From NCBI RefSeq assembly GCF_000294775.2, contig NZ_CP015506.1:409501-473500 (forward strand): DNA of 64,000 nt. The letters run 5' to 3'. The position numbers and the translations under genes were made by a program. Below, in pieces: positions 42,932 through 50,386 of this stretch. The notes beneath the pieces are model-generated. The model ran no database searches, was not told the origin of the DNA, and saw only the letters and a program-made list of their open reading frames with translations. This stretch comes from Cytobacillus oceanisediminis 2691. Its GTDB lineage: Bacteria; Bacillota; Bacilli; Bacillales; Cytobacillaceae. Position 1 is the first letter of the stretch. The number at the start of each line of letters is the position of its first letter.

Positions 42932-43938
42932 GAGAACGCCTTACCTCCTTTATGAACAATAAACAGGAAGAAAGGAAGCCCCATAACGGCGATAATAGCA
43001 GCTGCCGGTGTTTCGTAAGGAGCGTTGATGGTTCTCCCTAATGTATCGGCCAGAAGCATAAAAGAAGCTCCTGTCAGGGCAGACATGGGAAGAATAAAAC
43101 GGTAGTCTGTACCTACAATAGCACGGACAATATGAGGCACCATCAGCCCGATAAAAGCCATATTGCCTACCAGTGCCACTGATGCGCCAGCAAGCAGGGT
43201 CACTAAGATGAAAAGGATGGTCTTAATCTGAGTTGTATTTTGCCCCAGACCTACTGCCACTTCCTCATTTAAGCTTAAGATAGTCAGCTGCTTGGACAGA
43301 AAAAGAGAAACAAGAATGCCAATGGAAATAACCGGGACAATCACTTGCAGCTGGCTCCAGGATGTGCCGATGATTCCGCCTGCAGTCCACATGCTGACAT
43401 CTTTTGAAATTTTAAAATAAATGCCGACTCCTTCGGCTATTGCGAAAAGGAAGGCGGACACCGCGGCTCCGGCCAATACGATCCGAATAGGAGAAAAACC
43501 TCCTTTTTTCATGGCGCCAATGCCGAAAACCAGCGAAGCTCCAACAGCTGCACCGATAAAACAGGCGAAGAGAATCCCTATGTAATTTGCTGAAGGAATG
43601 ACCACAAGAGTTAATGCAAGTGCGGCATTTGCTCCAGCCGTTAATCCGAGCAAGCCTGGATCAGCAAGAGGGTTTCTTGTCATTCCCTGCATAATGGCAC
43701 CGGAAATGCTAAGCGCAGCTCCAACGAAGACTGCAGCAATTTCACGAGGAAGACGGATTTCACGAATAATCGAAATTTTTTCTCCAGAAGCATTGGAAGT
43801 AAGCGCCAGCCAAACATCTTTGACCGTTACATCCGCAGCTCCAAACACACATGCAGCCACAAACATGCCGGCAAAGATAACAAAGCCTGCGGCGAGTTTA
43901 TAGATAAATGGAATAAAGGGTTGAGCATCTTTTGTCAT
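42928..43938 (-). CDS. iron-siderophore ABC transporter permease (FecCD family), 336 aa
   Basis: Same family and length as the next gene: RLPREIAAVFVGAALSISGAIMQGMTRNPLADPGLLGLTAGAN, VGNMAFIGLMVPHIVRAIVGTDYR and ADTLGRTINAPYETPAAAIIAVMGLPFFLFI. The two permeases form the membrane channel. A dispersed repeat separates this gene from the upstream lipoprotein gene, leaving a 187-bp gap inside the operon. Confidence 0.92.
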   Translation of the reverse strand: MTKDAQPFIPFIYKLAAGFVIFAGMFVAACVFGAADVTVKDVWLALTSNASGEKISIIREIRLPREIAAVFVGAALSISGAIMQGMTRNPLADPGLLGLTAGANAALALTLVVIPSANYIGILFACFIGAAVGASLVFGIGAMKKGGFSPIRIVLAGAAVSAFLFAIAEGVGIYFKISKDVSMWTAGGIIGTSWSQLQVIVPVISIGILVSLFLSKQLTILSLNEEVAVGLGQNTTQIKTILFILVTLLAGASVALVGNMAFIGLMVPHIVRAIVGTDYRFILPMSALTGASFMLLADTLGRTINAPYETPAAAIIAVMGLPFFLFIVHKGGKAFS

Positions 43939-43977
43939 TGTACTCTCATCTTTCTTTATGGGATCAGAACTGCCTTA

Positions 43978-44082
43978 AACTTCGAAAACTGTCTAGTTCC
44001 AGCTGACATGCGGGAACTTTTCGCTGTTCTTATAATAACAGAATTGATTCTTTTCGTAGATAAGGCGCTTCCGCTTTTCTAA
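43978..44082 (+). repeat. dispersed repeat inside the siderophore-uptake operon (R6)
   Basis: ACTTCGAAAACTGTCTAGTTCCAG at the left and AAGGCGCTTCCGCTTTTCTA at the right are the family ends; the interior (CATGCGGGAACTTTTCGCTG...) is unlike the other copies. It lies between the lipoprotein gene and the first permease gene, on the strand opposite to the operon. Confidence 0.7.
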
Positions 44083-44125
44083 ATAGGAAAGAGGAATTCC
44101 CAAAATAAGAATCCCTCCTGCAGTA

Positions 44126-45052
44126 TTACTTTCCTAAAAATGATTCTTTAAAGAACTCCAGCTGTGCATCAAGTGTGATAGGATCACTGAAGGAAGCACC
44201 ATTGCCTTCCATTTCAAAGACGCGGTTATTTTTTACAGCAGGGATGTTTTTGTACGTATCAGTTTCCTGGAAAGAATGGTCAGCATCAGAGTATTTGCTC
44301 AGAATAATGTAATCTCCGGAATATTCTGGAAGCACTTCTGTTGAAATAGCGTAATAACCATCTTTAAGAGCCATTTCCTTAACCTTTTCAGGCATTTTTA
44401 AGTCCATTGCCTGATAGAGGATTTCAGTTCCGCGTGCCCAGTTATCGCCAAACACATAAAGCTGTTTATCAAAGATTTCAAATACAGAAACGGTTGCATC
44501 TTCTCCAATTTTTGCACGGATGTCTTCACCAGCTGTTTCAGCACGCTGTTTAAAGTCTGCCACCCATTTCTTTGCTTCTTCTTCTTTATTAAGAAGCTTG
44601 CCGATTTCTTCATGCTGTGACAGATAATCTAATTTACCCCATGTATAAGTTACAGTTGGTGCAATTTCCTTAAGTTTATCGTAGTTTTTTACAGTAGATA
44701 ATGCAATGATCAAGTCTGGTTCTAATTCAATTATTTTTTCCAGGTTATCTTCAGATACTTCTTCAGCATCTTTCAATTCTTCTTCAAAACGAGGATTATT
44801 CTTGGACCATGTGTCCACACCGACGATATTTACGCCTAATTGCATTACATTTCCTGTAAACCCGGAAAGGAGAACAACTCTCTTAGGATCAGCCGGGACT
44901 TCAACCGGCCCGGTTTCAGATTCATAAGTAAAGGTGCCTGATTTCTTATCTTCTTTTGGTTCTCCTTCTTTTGATTCTCCTTGCTCTGTATTGCCGCAGG
45001 CGCTAATAAGCAGAAGCAGCAAGATCGTAAACGGGATCAATAGTTTCTTCAT
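44126..45052 (-). CDS. siderophore-binding lipoprotein, 308 aa
   Basis: A lipoprotein signal (MKKLLIPFTILLLLLISACG, lipidated Cys19) and a charged linker are followed by a class III periplasmic-binding-protein fold: VEVPADPKRVVLLSGFTGNVMQLGVNIVGVD, then LEKIIELEPDLIIALS and a helical backbone. It captures an Fe(III)-siderophore outside the cell; the sequence is closer to hydroxamate/carboxylate receptors (FhuD/YfiY group) than to FeuA, but ligand identity cannot be read. Its first 50 nt overlap the end of the ATPase gene. Confidence 0.9.
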   Translation of the reverse strand: MKKLLIPFTILLLLLISACGNTEQGESKEGEPKEDKKSGTFTYESETGPVEVPADPKRVVLLSGFTGNVMQLGVNIVGVDTWSKNNPRFEEELKDAEEVSEDNLEKIIELEPDLIIALSTVKNYDKLKEIAPTVTYTWGKLDYLSQHEEIGKLLNKEEEAKKWVADFKQRAETAGEDIRAKIGEDATVSVFEIFDKQLYVFGDNWARGTEILYQAMDLKMPEKVKEMALKDGYYAISTEVLPEYSGDYIILSKYSDADHSFQETDTYKNIPAVKNNRVFEMEGNGASFSDPITLDAQLEFFKESFLGK

Positions 45053-45848
45053 GTTGATTTTCTCCTTTTAGTAAATTATAAGTAATACACATTGGTTTGT
45101 TTGTGCGGGGATCGCGCCCGATGACTGCATCAATATTGAACACTTTCCTTAAGACATCCTGTGTAATGACTTCCTCATAGCTTCCTGACTTAACAATTTC
45201 ACCATCTTTTAATGCAACGATATGGTCAGCAAAACGGGCTGCCTGGTTTAAATCATGAAGGACCATTACAATGGTGCGTTCCTGCTCCTGGTTCAGCTTT
45301 TGGAGAAGCTCGAGAACTTCAAGCTGATGGGCCATATCCAAGTAAGTGGTCGGTTCATCAAGGAAAATGATGTCTGTTTCCTGTGCCAGAGCCATTGCAA
45401 TCCAGACCCTTTGACGCTGGCCGCCGGAAAGGGCGTCAACCGGACGAAATTTGAAATCCTTGATCCCAGTAACGTCAAGAGCCCAATCAATGACTTCATA
45501 GTCCTTTTTCGTTAATCTGCCAAATCCTTTCTGATAAGGAAAGCGACCGTATGAGACCAGTTCGCCAACTGTTAAACCGCTTGCACTTTCAGGTGTTTGC
45601 GGCAAAATTGCCATTTTCTTGGCAAGGATCTTTGTATTTTCCTTTGAAATGTTCTCGCCGTCCAAAATGACAGTGCCTGATTGATGAGAAATGATTCGTG
45701 TAATCGCTTTTAAAAGGGTTGATTTTCCGCAGCCATTCGGGCCGATTATAGTCGTGATCTTCTTATCGGGAATCTGGACACTAAGGTCTTTCACAATCAA
45801 GCGTTCACTATATCCAATGTTCAAGCCATCTGTATATAGGCGGACCAT
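45003..45848 (-). CDS. yusV: iron-siderophore ABC transporter ATPase, YusV-like, 281 aa
   Basis: Walker A GPNGCGKST (residues 36-44), signature LSGGQRQRVWIAMAL, Walker B TDIIFLDEPTTYLD and switch His in MVLHDLNQAARFAD. It powers siderophore uptake. B. subtilis YusV is shared between several siderophore importers; here too it is the only such ATPase for two permease pairs in the window. A perfect Fur box lies 36 nt upstream of the start. First gene of its operon; the 3' end overlaps the lipoprotein gene by 50 nt. Confidence 0.92.
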   Translation of the reverse strand: MVRLYTDGLNIGYSERLIVKDLSVQIPDKKITTIIGPNGCGKSTLLKAITRIISHQSGTVILDGENISKENTKILAKKMAILPQTPESASGLTVGELVSYGRFPYQKGFGRLTKKDYEVIDWALDVTGIKDFKFRPVDALSGGQRQRVWIAMALAQETDIIFLDEPTTYLDMAHQLEVLELLQKLNQEQERTIVMVLHDLNQAARFADHIVALKDGEIVKSGSYEEVITQDVLRKVFNIDAVIGRDPRTNKPMCITYNLLKGENQHEETIDPVYDLAASAY

Positions 45849-45883
45849 TATGTAACCTCCGTTTAGTTGAGAATATATTTTAG

Positions 45884-45898
45884 TGATAATGATTATCA
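45884..45898. promoter_or_regulatory. Fur box upstream of the yusV-like operon
   Basis: TGATAATGATTATCA, a perfect 7-1-7 Fur box (TGATAAT-N-ATTATCA). Confidence 0.92.
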
Positions 45899-46013
45899 GT
45901 ATCGGTTCTTTTTTACTATAAGTCTATCTGATTTTTATGTCAATAGTATTTAAAGGAAAAGTATTCAGAAAAAATTTCATTGTCAAAGGAGAAGAAAGGT
46001 CGTATAGTTGAAG

Positions 46014-46028
46014 TGAGAATGATAATCA
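46014..46028. promoter_or_regulatory. Fur box upstream of the ycgT-like gene
   Basis: TGAGAATGATAATCA, matching 12 of 14 positions of the 7-1-7 consensus, 30 nt before the ATG. Confidence 0.8.
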
Positions 46029-46058
46029 ATAGTAATTGGTTATAGGAGTGAACGGTAA

Positions 46059-47108
46059 ATGAAAAATGCTGAAGTGTTTGATGTGACGGTCATTGGAGGC
46101 GGACCTGCTGGTCTTTATTCCACTTTCTACAGCGGATTAAGGAAAATGAAAACAAAGCTGATCGAGTTTCAGCCGATGCTTGGCGGTAAAATACATGTAT
46201 ATCCGGAGAAAATGATCTGGGATGTGGGCGGCCTGACTCCGACTCCTGGGGCAAAACTGATTGAACAGCTGGTGGAGCAGGGGCTAACGTTTAATCCAAC
46301 GGTTGTTCTCAATGAAAAGGTAGAATCCATTGCCAAAAATGAAGATGGTTTATTTGTTTTAAAAGGTTCTTCTGGAGAAGAGCACTATACGAAAACCGTC
46401 ATTGTGGCTGTTGGCAGCGGAATTTTAAAGCCGCAGAAACTGAAGATAGAAGGGGCAGAGCGTTTTGAAGTTTCCAATCTGAATTATACAGTCAAATCCC
46501 TTAAACACTTTAAAGATAAGACTGTAATTGTTTCAGGCGGAGGAAATTCTGCAGTAGACTGGGCAAATGAATTGGAGCCCGTTGCCAAGCAGGTATACAT
46601 CACTTGCAGGAGAGATGCTTTGACTGGCCATGAAGCTCAGGTTTCACAGCTGATGAATAGTTCGGTTATCTGCATTAACCATACGTCCATCACAAAATTA
46701 ATTGCCGGCGGAAATCACGAGGAAATTGAACAGGTGGAATTGACCAATAATGAAACTGGCGAAGTTTCTTATCTGCAGATTGATGAAGTAGTAATTAATC
46801 ATGGCTATGAACAGGATACGGAACTCTTAAAAAATAGCAATCTGAATATTGAAATGCTCGAAGATTTCTATATTGCAGGCAATGCAAACAGCGAAACATC
46901 GGTTGAAGGGCTATATGCTGCAGGGGATATCCTAAAGCATGACGGCAAACTTCACTTAATTGCCGGGGCATTCCAGGATGCTGCCAATGCAGTAAACAAA
47001 GCGAAGCAGTACATTGAACCGGATGCTGCCGCAGCTGCGATGGTTTCATCTCATAATGATGTTTTTAAAAAACGGAATCGGGAATTGGTGAAGCAGCTGG
47101 TCCACTAG
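46059..47108 (+). CDS. ycgT: ferredoxin/flavodoxin-NADP+ reductase type 2, YcgT-like, 349 aa
   Basis: A thioredoxin-reductase-like flavoprotein without the redox Cys pair. FAD site VIGGGPAGLYSTFYSGLRKM (residues 11-30), NADP site VSGGGNSAVDWANEL, and a C-terminal AAGDILKHDGKLHLIAGAFQDAANAVN. Type 2 FNRs transfer electrons from NADPH to ferredoxin or flavodoxin; B. subtilis YcgT is Fur-regulated and may supply electrons for iron release from siderophores or haem. Here a Fur box at 46014 supports this. Followed by a ~20-bp repeat block. Confidence 0.9.
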   Translation: MKNAEVFDVTVIGGGPAGLYSTFYSGLRKMKTKLIEFQPMLGGKIHVYPEKMIWDVGGLTPTPGAKLIEQLVEQGLTFNPTVVLNEKVESIAKNEDGLFVLKGSSGEEHYTKTVIVAVGSGILKPQKLKIEGAERFEVSNLNYTVKSLKHFKDKTVIVSGGGNSAVDWANELEPVAKQVYITCRRDALTGHEAQVSQLMNSSVICINHTSITKLIAGGNHEEIEQVELTNNETGEVSYLQIDEVVINHGYEQDTELLKNSNLNIEMLEDFYIAGNANSETSVEGLYAAGDILKHDGKLHLIAGAFQDAANAVNKAKQYIEPDAAAAAMVSSHNDVFKKRNRELVKQLVH

Positions 47109-47111
47109 GAT

Positions 47112-47200
47112 AAAAACTAAACGCACATAAATTTTTTTATTCGCACATAAAACTTGGTTATGCGCACAGAAAAAATTCTATCCGCACATAAATTGAAAAA
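47112..47200 (+). repeat. post-CDS degenerate ~20-bp repeats, about 4 units
   Basis: AAACGCACATAAATTTTTTT, ATTCGCACATAAAACTTGGT, ATGCGCACAGAAAAAATTCT, ATCCGCACATAAATTGAAAA at 20-21 bp spacing, starting 3 nt after the ycgT stop. Confidence 0.8.
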
Positions 47201-47229
47201 ACGCCTGGAATTAAGGCGAACTAGCAGTG

Positions 47230-47263
47230 AAAAACCGGCCCACACGATGTGGACCGGTTTTTT
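47230..47263 (+). terminator. ycgT terminator
   Basis: AAAAACCGGCCCACA pairs (one bulge) with TGTGGACCGGTTTTTT. Confidence 0.85.
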
Positions 47264-47289
47264 AAGGTAAGATTTATACAATCTGAAGT

Positions 47290-47604
47290 CTGACAACTTT
47301 CTAGTTCCAGCGCCTACCCTCTCGAGGTCACAAGCCTGTCTAGTTGCGGCTCCTAGGGACGAAAGACTAGTCAAGCCCTTCCAGAAGGGAAGAACACCTT
47401 CTGGAAGGGCTCGTATTATGCTTGTCGTCCCTGGGCAGTCGCCTCCACATTTCGGACAAGCCTCCCAAAAAGGCAAAGAACGCCTTTCCGTGAGGCTCGT
47501 CTTGTGCTTGAGGCCCCCAGGATGGGGGTCATGCAGACGTTGCCACAGGACGTGGCGTTCTTAGTCTGCGTTCCTTCGTGGGCAAGGCGCTTCCGCTTTT
47601 CTTA
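47290..47604 (+). repeat. dispersed modular repeat, long copy (R7)
   Basis: From GACAACTTTCTAGTTCCAGC to AAGGCGCTTCCGCTTTTCTT. Its left two thirds match 3452-3688; its right third (GGGGTCATGCAGACGTTGCC, TCTGCGTTCCTT) matches the copy at 35177-35497 in inverted form. The end overlaps the stop codon of the MFS gene. Confidence 0.8.
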
Positions 47605-48816
47605 CGTACTGATCTTTTCTTTTACTTGAGCTTCTGTCCTAAGCTGCCTGAATTTAGCAAAGAATGCTGCCGTCATAATCAGCGACAGTATTCCAAAGAT
47701 CACGACCATTATCTGAAGGCCGACTGCGTCCAGAAGGAATCCAGTCAGGAGCAGGACAATCTGAAAAGTTACACGGTCAAGCATGTTTCGGAAGGAGAAG
47801 AATCTTCCGTGAAATTCCTTTGGCACTCTTGTTTGGAAAATGGTAGCAGCAGTAGGGAAGAAACAGCCGACGGCAAACCCAAAAATAAAAAAAGCCAGTA
47901 TGGATAGAACAGGCACATCTGCAAAGTACAGAAGCAGCTGGGATAGTCCGATGATGAATGAGAAGAAAAACAGGATCGCATAAGGCGAACGTTTTTGGCT
48001 GATTTGTTTGACAATGAATGCGCCAAGCATGAAGCCGAGTCCTTCTGCCGTATAGATCAAGCCTTTAATGGATGAGCTTTCCTGAAGCTCACTGATATTA
48101 ATGACCATTAAGTTAAATCCGCCAAGGAACAGAAGCGGAACCAAGGTTAGGATCAATGTCATAAACACAATGGGCAGACCTTGAATAATCGGGAATACTT
48201 CCTTGAAGCCTCCGCTGCCACTGCTTGAGTTTCTTCCCCTGCTTTCCTTTGAGAAGGATTCTTCAAAATCCATAAAAAAGGTGATTATAAAGAGAATCAG
48301 ATAAGCGACAAGCGAAGCGATGTAAAGCATTGATAATGGCAAGATAACTAACAAAACGCCAGCTAAAGCAGTACCTAATATTCTGGAAAGTGTGGACACA
48401 TTCATATGGACTCCATTCAGCTGCAGCAGGTCCTTATCTTCCACAACCAGAGGAATGGCAGCCTGCAGAGCTGGAAAATAGAAGGCTGCCGAGATTTGCA
48501 GGAATACCAGAAAAATAACCATCCACCAGACTGACCCGGTTTGTATGGCAATTAACATAAAAACAACGCTCAATGCCCGGGCGAAGCCAGATGCCAGCAT
48601 GACTGTCTTCTTGCTGATTTGGTCAGTTATTCTTCCTGCCCAGGGTCCAACAGCAATCCCTGCCAGCAATCCGCCAGCCAAAATAAGCGACTTTAGAAAA
48701 TCTGAGGGAACCTTTTCCTGCATAAATTCCAGATTCCCTATTATACCGAGCCACAAGCCCAGCCCTGCTATAAACTCCCCGGTTAATAAAATCCAAACAT
48801 TTTTATTTTTCCACAT
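47602..48816 (-). CDS. MFS exporter, EntS-like (MFS_3), candidate siderophore exporter, 404 aa
   Basis: Twelve membrane helices with the MFS_3/EntS look: VGPWAGRITDQISKKTVMLASG between helices 2 and 3 and QISAAFYFPALQAAIPLVVEDKDLLQLNG. EntS-type pumps export catecholate siderophores. It is divergent from hmoA and shares with it an intergenic region holding a Fur-like box, and lies 5.5 kb from the petrobactin genes. A role in petrobactin export is inference: in B. anthracis a different family (ApeX, RND type) was reported. Confidence 0.8.
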   Translation of the reverse strand: MWKNKNVWILLTGEFIAGLGLWLGIIGNLEFMQEKVPSDFLKSLILAGGLLAGIAVGPWAGRITDQISKKTVMLASGFARALSVVFMLIAIQTGSVWWMVIFLVFLQISAAFYFPALQAAIPLVVEDKDLLQLNGVHMNVSTLSRILGTALAGVLLVILPLSMLYIASLVAYLILFIITFFMDFEESFSKESRGRNSSSGSGGFKEVFPIIQGLPIVFMTLILTLVPLLFLGGFNLMVINISELQESSSIKGLIYTAEGLGFMLGAFIVKQISQKRSPYAILFFFSFIIGLSQLLLYFADVPVLSILAFFIFGFAVGCFFPTAATIFQTRVPKEFHGRFFSFRNMLDRVTFQIVLLLTGFLLDAVGLQIMVVIFGILSLIMTAAFFAKFRQLRTEAQVKEKIST

Positions 48817-48905
48817 ACTCAGGCCCCGTTTTCTGATTAGTTCGATAATCTAAAGATACTATAAACCAAGGAAATAATGAATCTATTTTTTAAAATAGTT
48901 GAAAA

Positions 48906-48920
48906 TGAAAATCGTTATCA
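48906..48920. promoter_or_regulatory. Fur-like box between the MFS gene and hmoA
   Basis: TGAAAATCGTTATCA; 12 of 14 positions of the 7-1-7 consensus. It can serve both divergent genes. Confidence 0.75.
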
Positions 48921-48957
48921 ATTATAATAACAGAAAAGAAGCAGGGGAGGAACAGAT

Positions 48958-49293
48958 ATGTTTATTCAATTAAAAACGATTACTGTGAAAGAAGGCCATT
49001 CAAATAAGCTAGTCGAGCGCTTTGCAGGGGAAGGAATAATCGAAGAGCAGCCGGGCTTCATTGATTTGAATGTTTTAAAGAAGAAGCAGCGCAGCGGGGA
49101 CGAAGAAGTGGCTATTATGATTCGCTGGGAATCGGAAGGAGCCTGGAAGGCGTGGGAAACAAGTGATGTCCATATTGCCGGGCACAAGGCAAACCGCGGC
49201 AAGCCGAAGCCAGAATATATTATTGATAGCCGTCAGGATGTCTATCATTCATTGGGCCAGAAGCAGTACCGTGAGCCAGCTGAAATTAAATAA
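48958..49293 (+). CDS. hmoA: haem-degrading monooxygenase, HmoA-like, 111 aa
   Basis: A single antibiotic-biosynthesis-monooxygenase (ABM) ferredoxin-like domain: MFIQLKTITVKEGHSNKLVE, GFIDLNVLKKK, EEVAIMIRWESEGAWKAWETSDVH with the Trp and His of the haem pocket. HmoA/IsdG proteins open the haem ring to free iron. Sequence and length agree closely with B. subtilis HmoA. A Fur-like box lies 38 nt upstream and GGGGAGG precedes the ATG. Confidence 0.88.
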   Translation: MFIQLKTITVKEGHSNKLVERFAGEGIIEEQPGFIDLNVLKKKQRSGDEEVAIMIRWESEGAWKAWETSDVHIAGHKANRGKPKPEYIIDSRQDVYHSLGQKQYREPAEIK

Positions 49294-49299
49294 AGTGCA

Positions 49300-49340
49300 A
49301 TGCCCATTCATAAAGGGATTTTTGAATGGGCATTTTTTAT
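49300..49340. terminator. terminator between convergent hmoA and the permease operon
   Basis: ATGCCCATTCA pairs with TGAATGGGCAT, followed by six T. Confidence 0.85.
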
Positions 49341-49354
49341 GTGATTGTTATCTA

Positions 49355-50386
49355 TTAAGCTTTCAGTCCCGTGCCTTTCCGGGTGAGAAGCATGAAAATC
49401 AGATAGGGAGCTCCGATTACGGAGATGACGATCCCAACCGGAATATCTGCAGGTGCAAGGAGATTTTTTCCTATCATATCTGCAATGAGAACAAGTGCCG
49501 CGCCTATTAGTGCAGCTAAAGGCAAGTTGCTGAAATAGTTGGGGCCGCAAAGGCGGCGTGCCAGATGTGGCGCCAGGAGTCCAATGAAAGCAATTCCGCC
49601 GCCAGCTGCTACACATGCTCCGGCAAGAGCGGCTGAAAGACAGAGAAGAAGCCGGCGTTCGGATTCGACTCTTAAGCCGAGTGCAACAGGAACTTCCTGT
49701 TTGAATTGAAGGATATTCATTGTTCTTGCTTTTATAAAGGCGACTGGCATCAGAACAAGAATCCAGGGAAGGAGTGCCCACACATATGGCCACTGAATAC
49801 CCCAGATGCTGCCAGTCAGCCAAATGGCTGCCTGCTGAAAATCCTTTGGATCCATTTTCAGCTGCAGGATCAGCAGCAAGGCACCACATAGTGCATTAAA
49901 TCCAAGGCCAACGAGGAGAAGCCGTTCCGGGTCTATTCCGCCTTTCCACGAAAATCGATAGATCAGAGCTGCAATGGCGAGTGCTCCGGCGAAAGCAAAT
50001 ACGGGAAGGAAGAACGGTTTTGCCAGAAGGCTTCCTCCCGATTGCCCGAACAGGTAGATTGAGAGAACAACTGCTAATCCGGCCCCGGCATTAATGCCGA
50101 GAATGCCGGGATCAGCCAGTGAATTCCGGGATAGCCCCTGAAGGATGCTGCCGGAAAGAGCCAGGCCTGCTCCTATTAGAAGGGCAATGATCATTCTTGG
50201 CAATCTTAAATGAAGCAGTACGAGCTCCTGTTTCGGAGTGCCGCTGCCTGAAAGAACAGCCAAAATTTCATTCATTCCTACTGGCATCACACCAGTCGAG
50301 AGACTTAGTACAAAAGTAACCAGGATAAGGAATATAAAGGCTGCCATCCAGCCCCGCGATTGGAGTAAAGCCTGTTTCCAATCCAT
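49355..50386 (-). CDS. iron-siderophore ABC transporter permease (FecCD family), FeuC-like, 343 aa
   Basis: FecCD signatures: RLPRMIIALLIGAGLALSGSILQGLSRNSLADPGILGINAGAG, AGGGIAFIGLLAPHLARRLCGP and ADMIGKNLLAPADIPVGIVISVIGAPYLIFML. Its start overlaps the stop of the upstream permease gene (TAATG). The pair has no ATPase gene; it must use one encoded elsewhere, most simply the YusV-like ATPase at 45003-45848. Confidence 0.92.
   Translation of the reverse strand: MDWKQALLQSRGWMAAFIFLILVTFVLSLSTGVMPVGMNEILAVLSGSGTPKQELVLLHLRLPRMIIALLIGAGLALSGSILQGLSRNSLADPGILGINAGAGLAVVLSIYLFGQSGGSLLAKPFFLPVFAFAGALAIAALIYRFSWKGGIDPERLLLVGLGFNALCGALLLILQLKMDPKDFQQAAIWLTGSIWGIQWPYVWALLPWILVLMPVAFIKARTMNILQFKQEVPVALGLRVESERRLLLCLSAALAGACVAAGGGIAFIGLLAPHLARRLCGPNYFSNLPLAALIGAALVLIADMIGKNLLAPADIPVGIVISVIGAPYLIFMLLTRKGTGLKA

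Noticed and set aside
47117..47476. Leftward 119-codon frame
   Set aside because: It lies entirely within the post-CDS repeats, the ycgT terminator and the dispersed repeat R7.
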